Of a stretch of 64,000 nt of DNA, positions 63,972 through 64,000 are shown piece by piece. The stretch is from positions 62,001-126,000 of the forward strand of contig NZ_BCYR01000003.1 in the NCBI RefSeq assembly GCF_001598295.1, in the 5' to 3' direction. Both the position numbers and the translations under genes were made by a program. This DNA comes from Klebsiella ornithinolytica NBRC 105727 = ATCC 31898 (lineage in GTDB: Bacteria; Pseudomonadota; Gammaproteobacteria; Enterobacterales; Enterobacteriaceae). The notes beneath the pieces were generated by a model. It made no database searches. It had not been told where the DNA came from and worked only from the letters and a program-made list of their open reading frames with translations. How positions within the stretch are numbered: the stretch's first letter is position 1; every line of letters begins with the position of its first letter.

Positions 63972-64000
63972 TGGTAGCGGCCCGTCGTGCGTAACGGGCT

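Overview
The window reads as chromosomal DNA of an enterobacterium of the Klebsiella/Raoultella group. The grounds are a GC-rich, densely coding sequence, a complete mdc malonate decarboxylase operon, a class A beta-lactamase gene beside an AAA ATPase gene (the arrangement I remember around chromosomal SHV-type genes), and long stretches in the gene order of Escherichia coli min 34-36 (tqsA-mdtJI, ydgD-ydgU-asr, ynfM-ynfL-mlc-bioD2-clcB-dmsD-ynfH..ynfD-ynfC-speG-ynfB-ynfA, rspAB, ydfJ-ydfI-rspR-ydfG-dcp). The lactamase has stretches typical of both TEM and SHV, which leans towards Raoultella. This species call is inference.

Layout. 1-1480: 3' part of an EmrB-type drug exporter, then a structured non-coding region. 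1923-11913: an anaerobic C4-dicarboxylate module with a class I fumarase and a DASS transporter on one strand, a soluble three-domain NADH:fumarate reductase with its flavinylating enzyme ApbE on the other, and the DcuS/DcuR two-component system; a perfect FNR box sits in the divergent promoter region. 12087-16352: a MurQ-like protein lacking one catalytic Glu, malate:quinone oxidoreductase and a Bcr-type exporter. 16513-24630: mdcR and mdcABCDEFGH, with an ERIC repeat between mdcE and mdcF. 25142-33717: tqsA, the mdtJI spermidine exporter with a putative leader peptide, a GGDEF-EAL protein, ydgD, a LysR/LysE pair, ydgU and a repeat-expanded acid shock gene asr under an RstA box. 33783-41314: a carboxypeptidase Taq homologue, ynfM/ynfL, mlc, bioD2 and clcB. 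41530-45951: a DMSO-reductase-type operon (catalytic subunit, membrane anchor, DmsD chaperone) in which the iron-sulfur subunit is reduced to a 21-codon scar. 46054-48202: ynfC, speG, ynfB, ynfA. 48247-56577: a sugar-acid catabolic locus with a shared 13-nt motif ahead of three transcription units. 56670-63971: ydfG, dcp, an SOS-controlled DinI-family gene, beta-lactamase, an AAA ATPase and several small ORFs.

How the genes work together. The C4-dicarboxylate module could sense (DcuS), import (DASS), interconvert (fumarase) and reduce (Frd/ApbE) malate and fumarate in the cytoplasm with NADH and without quinones. The mdc operon encodes transport, prosthetic-group synthesis, charging and decarboxylation of malonate. 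The rsp/ydf genes fit L-gulonate (or a related aldonate) to fructuronate to mannonate to 2-keto-3-deoxygluconate, with two transporters and the repressor RspR. Polyamine control is represented by speG and mdtJI.

All product calls rest on reading the translated sequences and on remembered family sequences. No database search was run.
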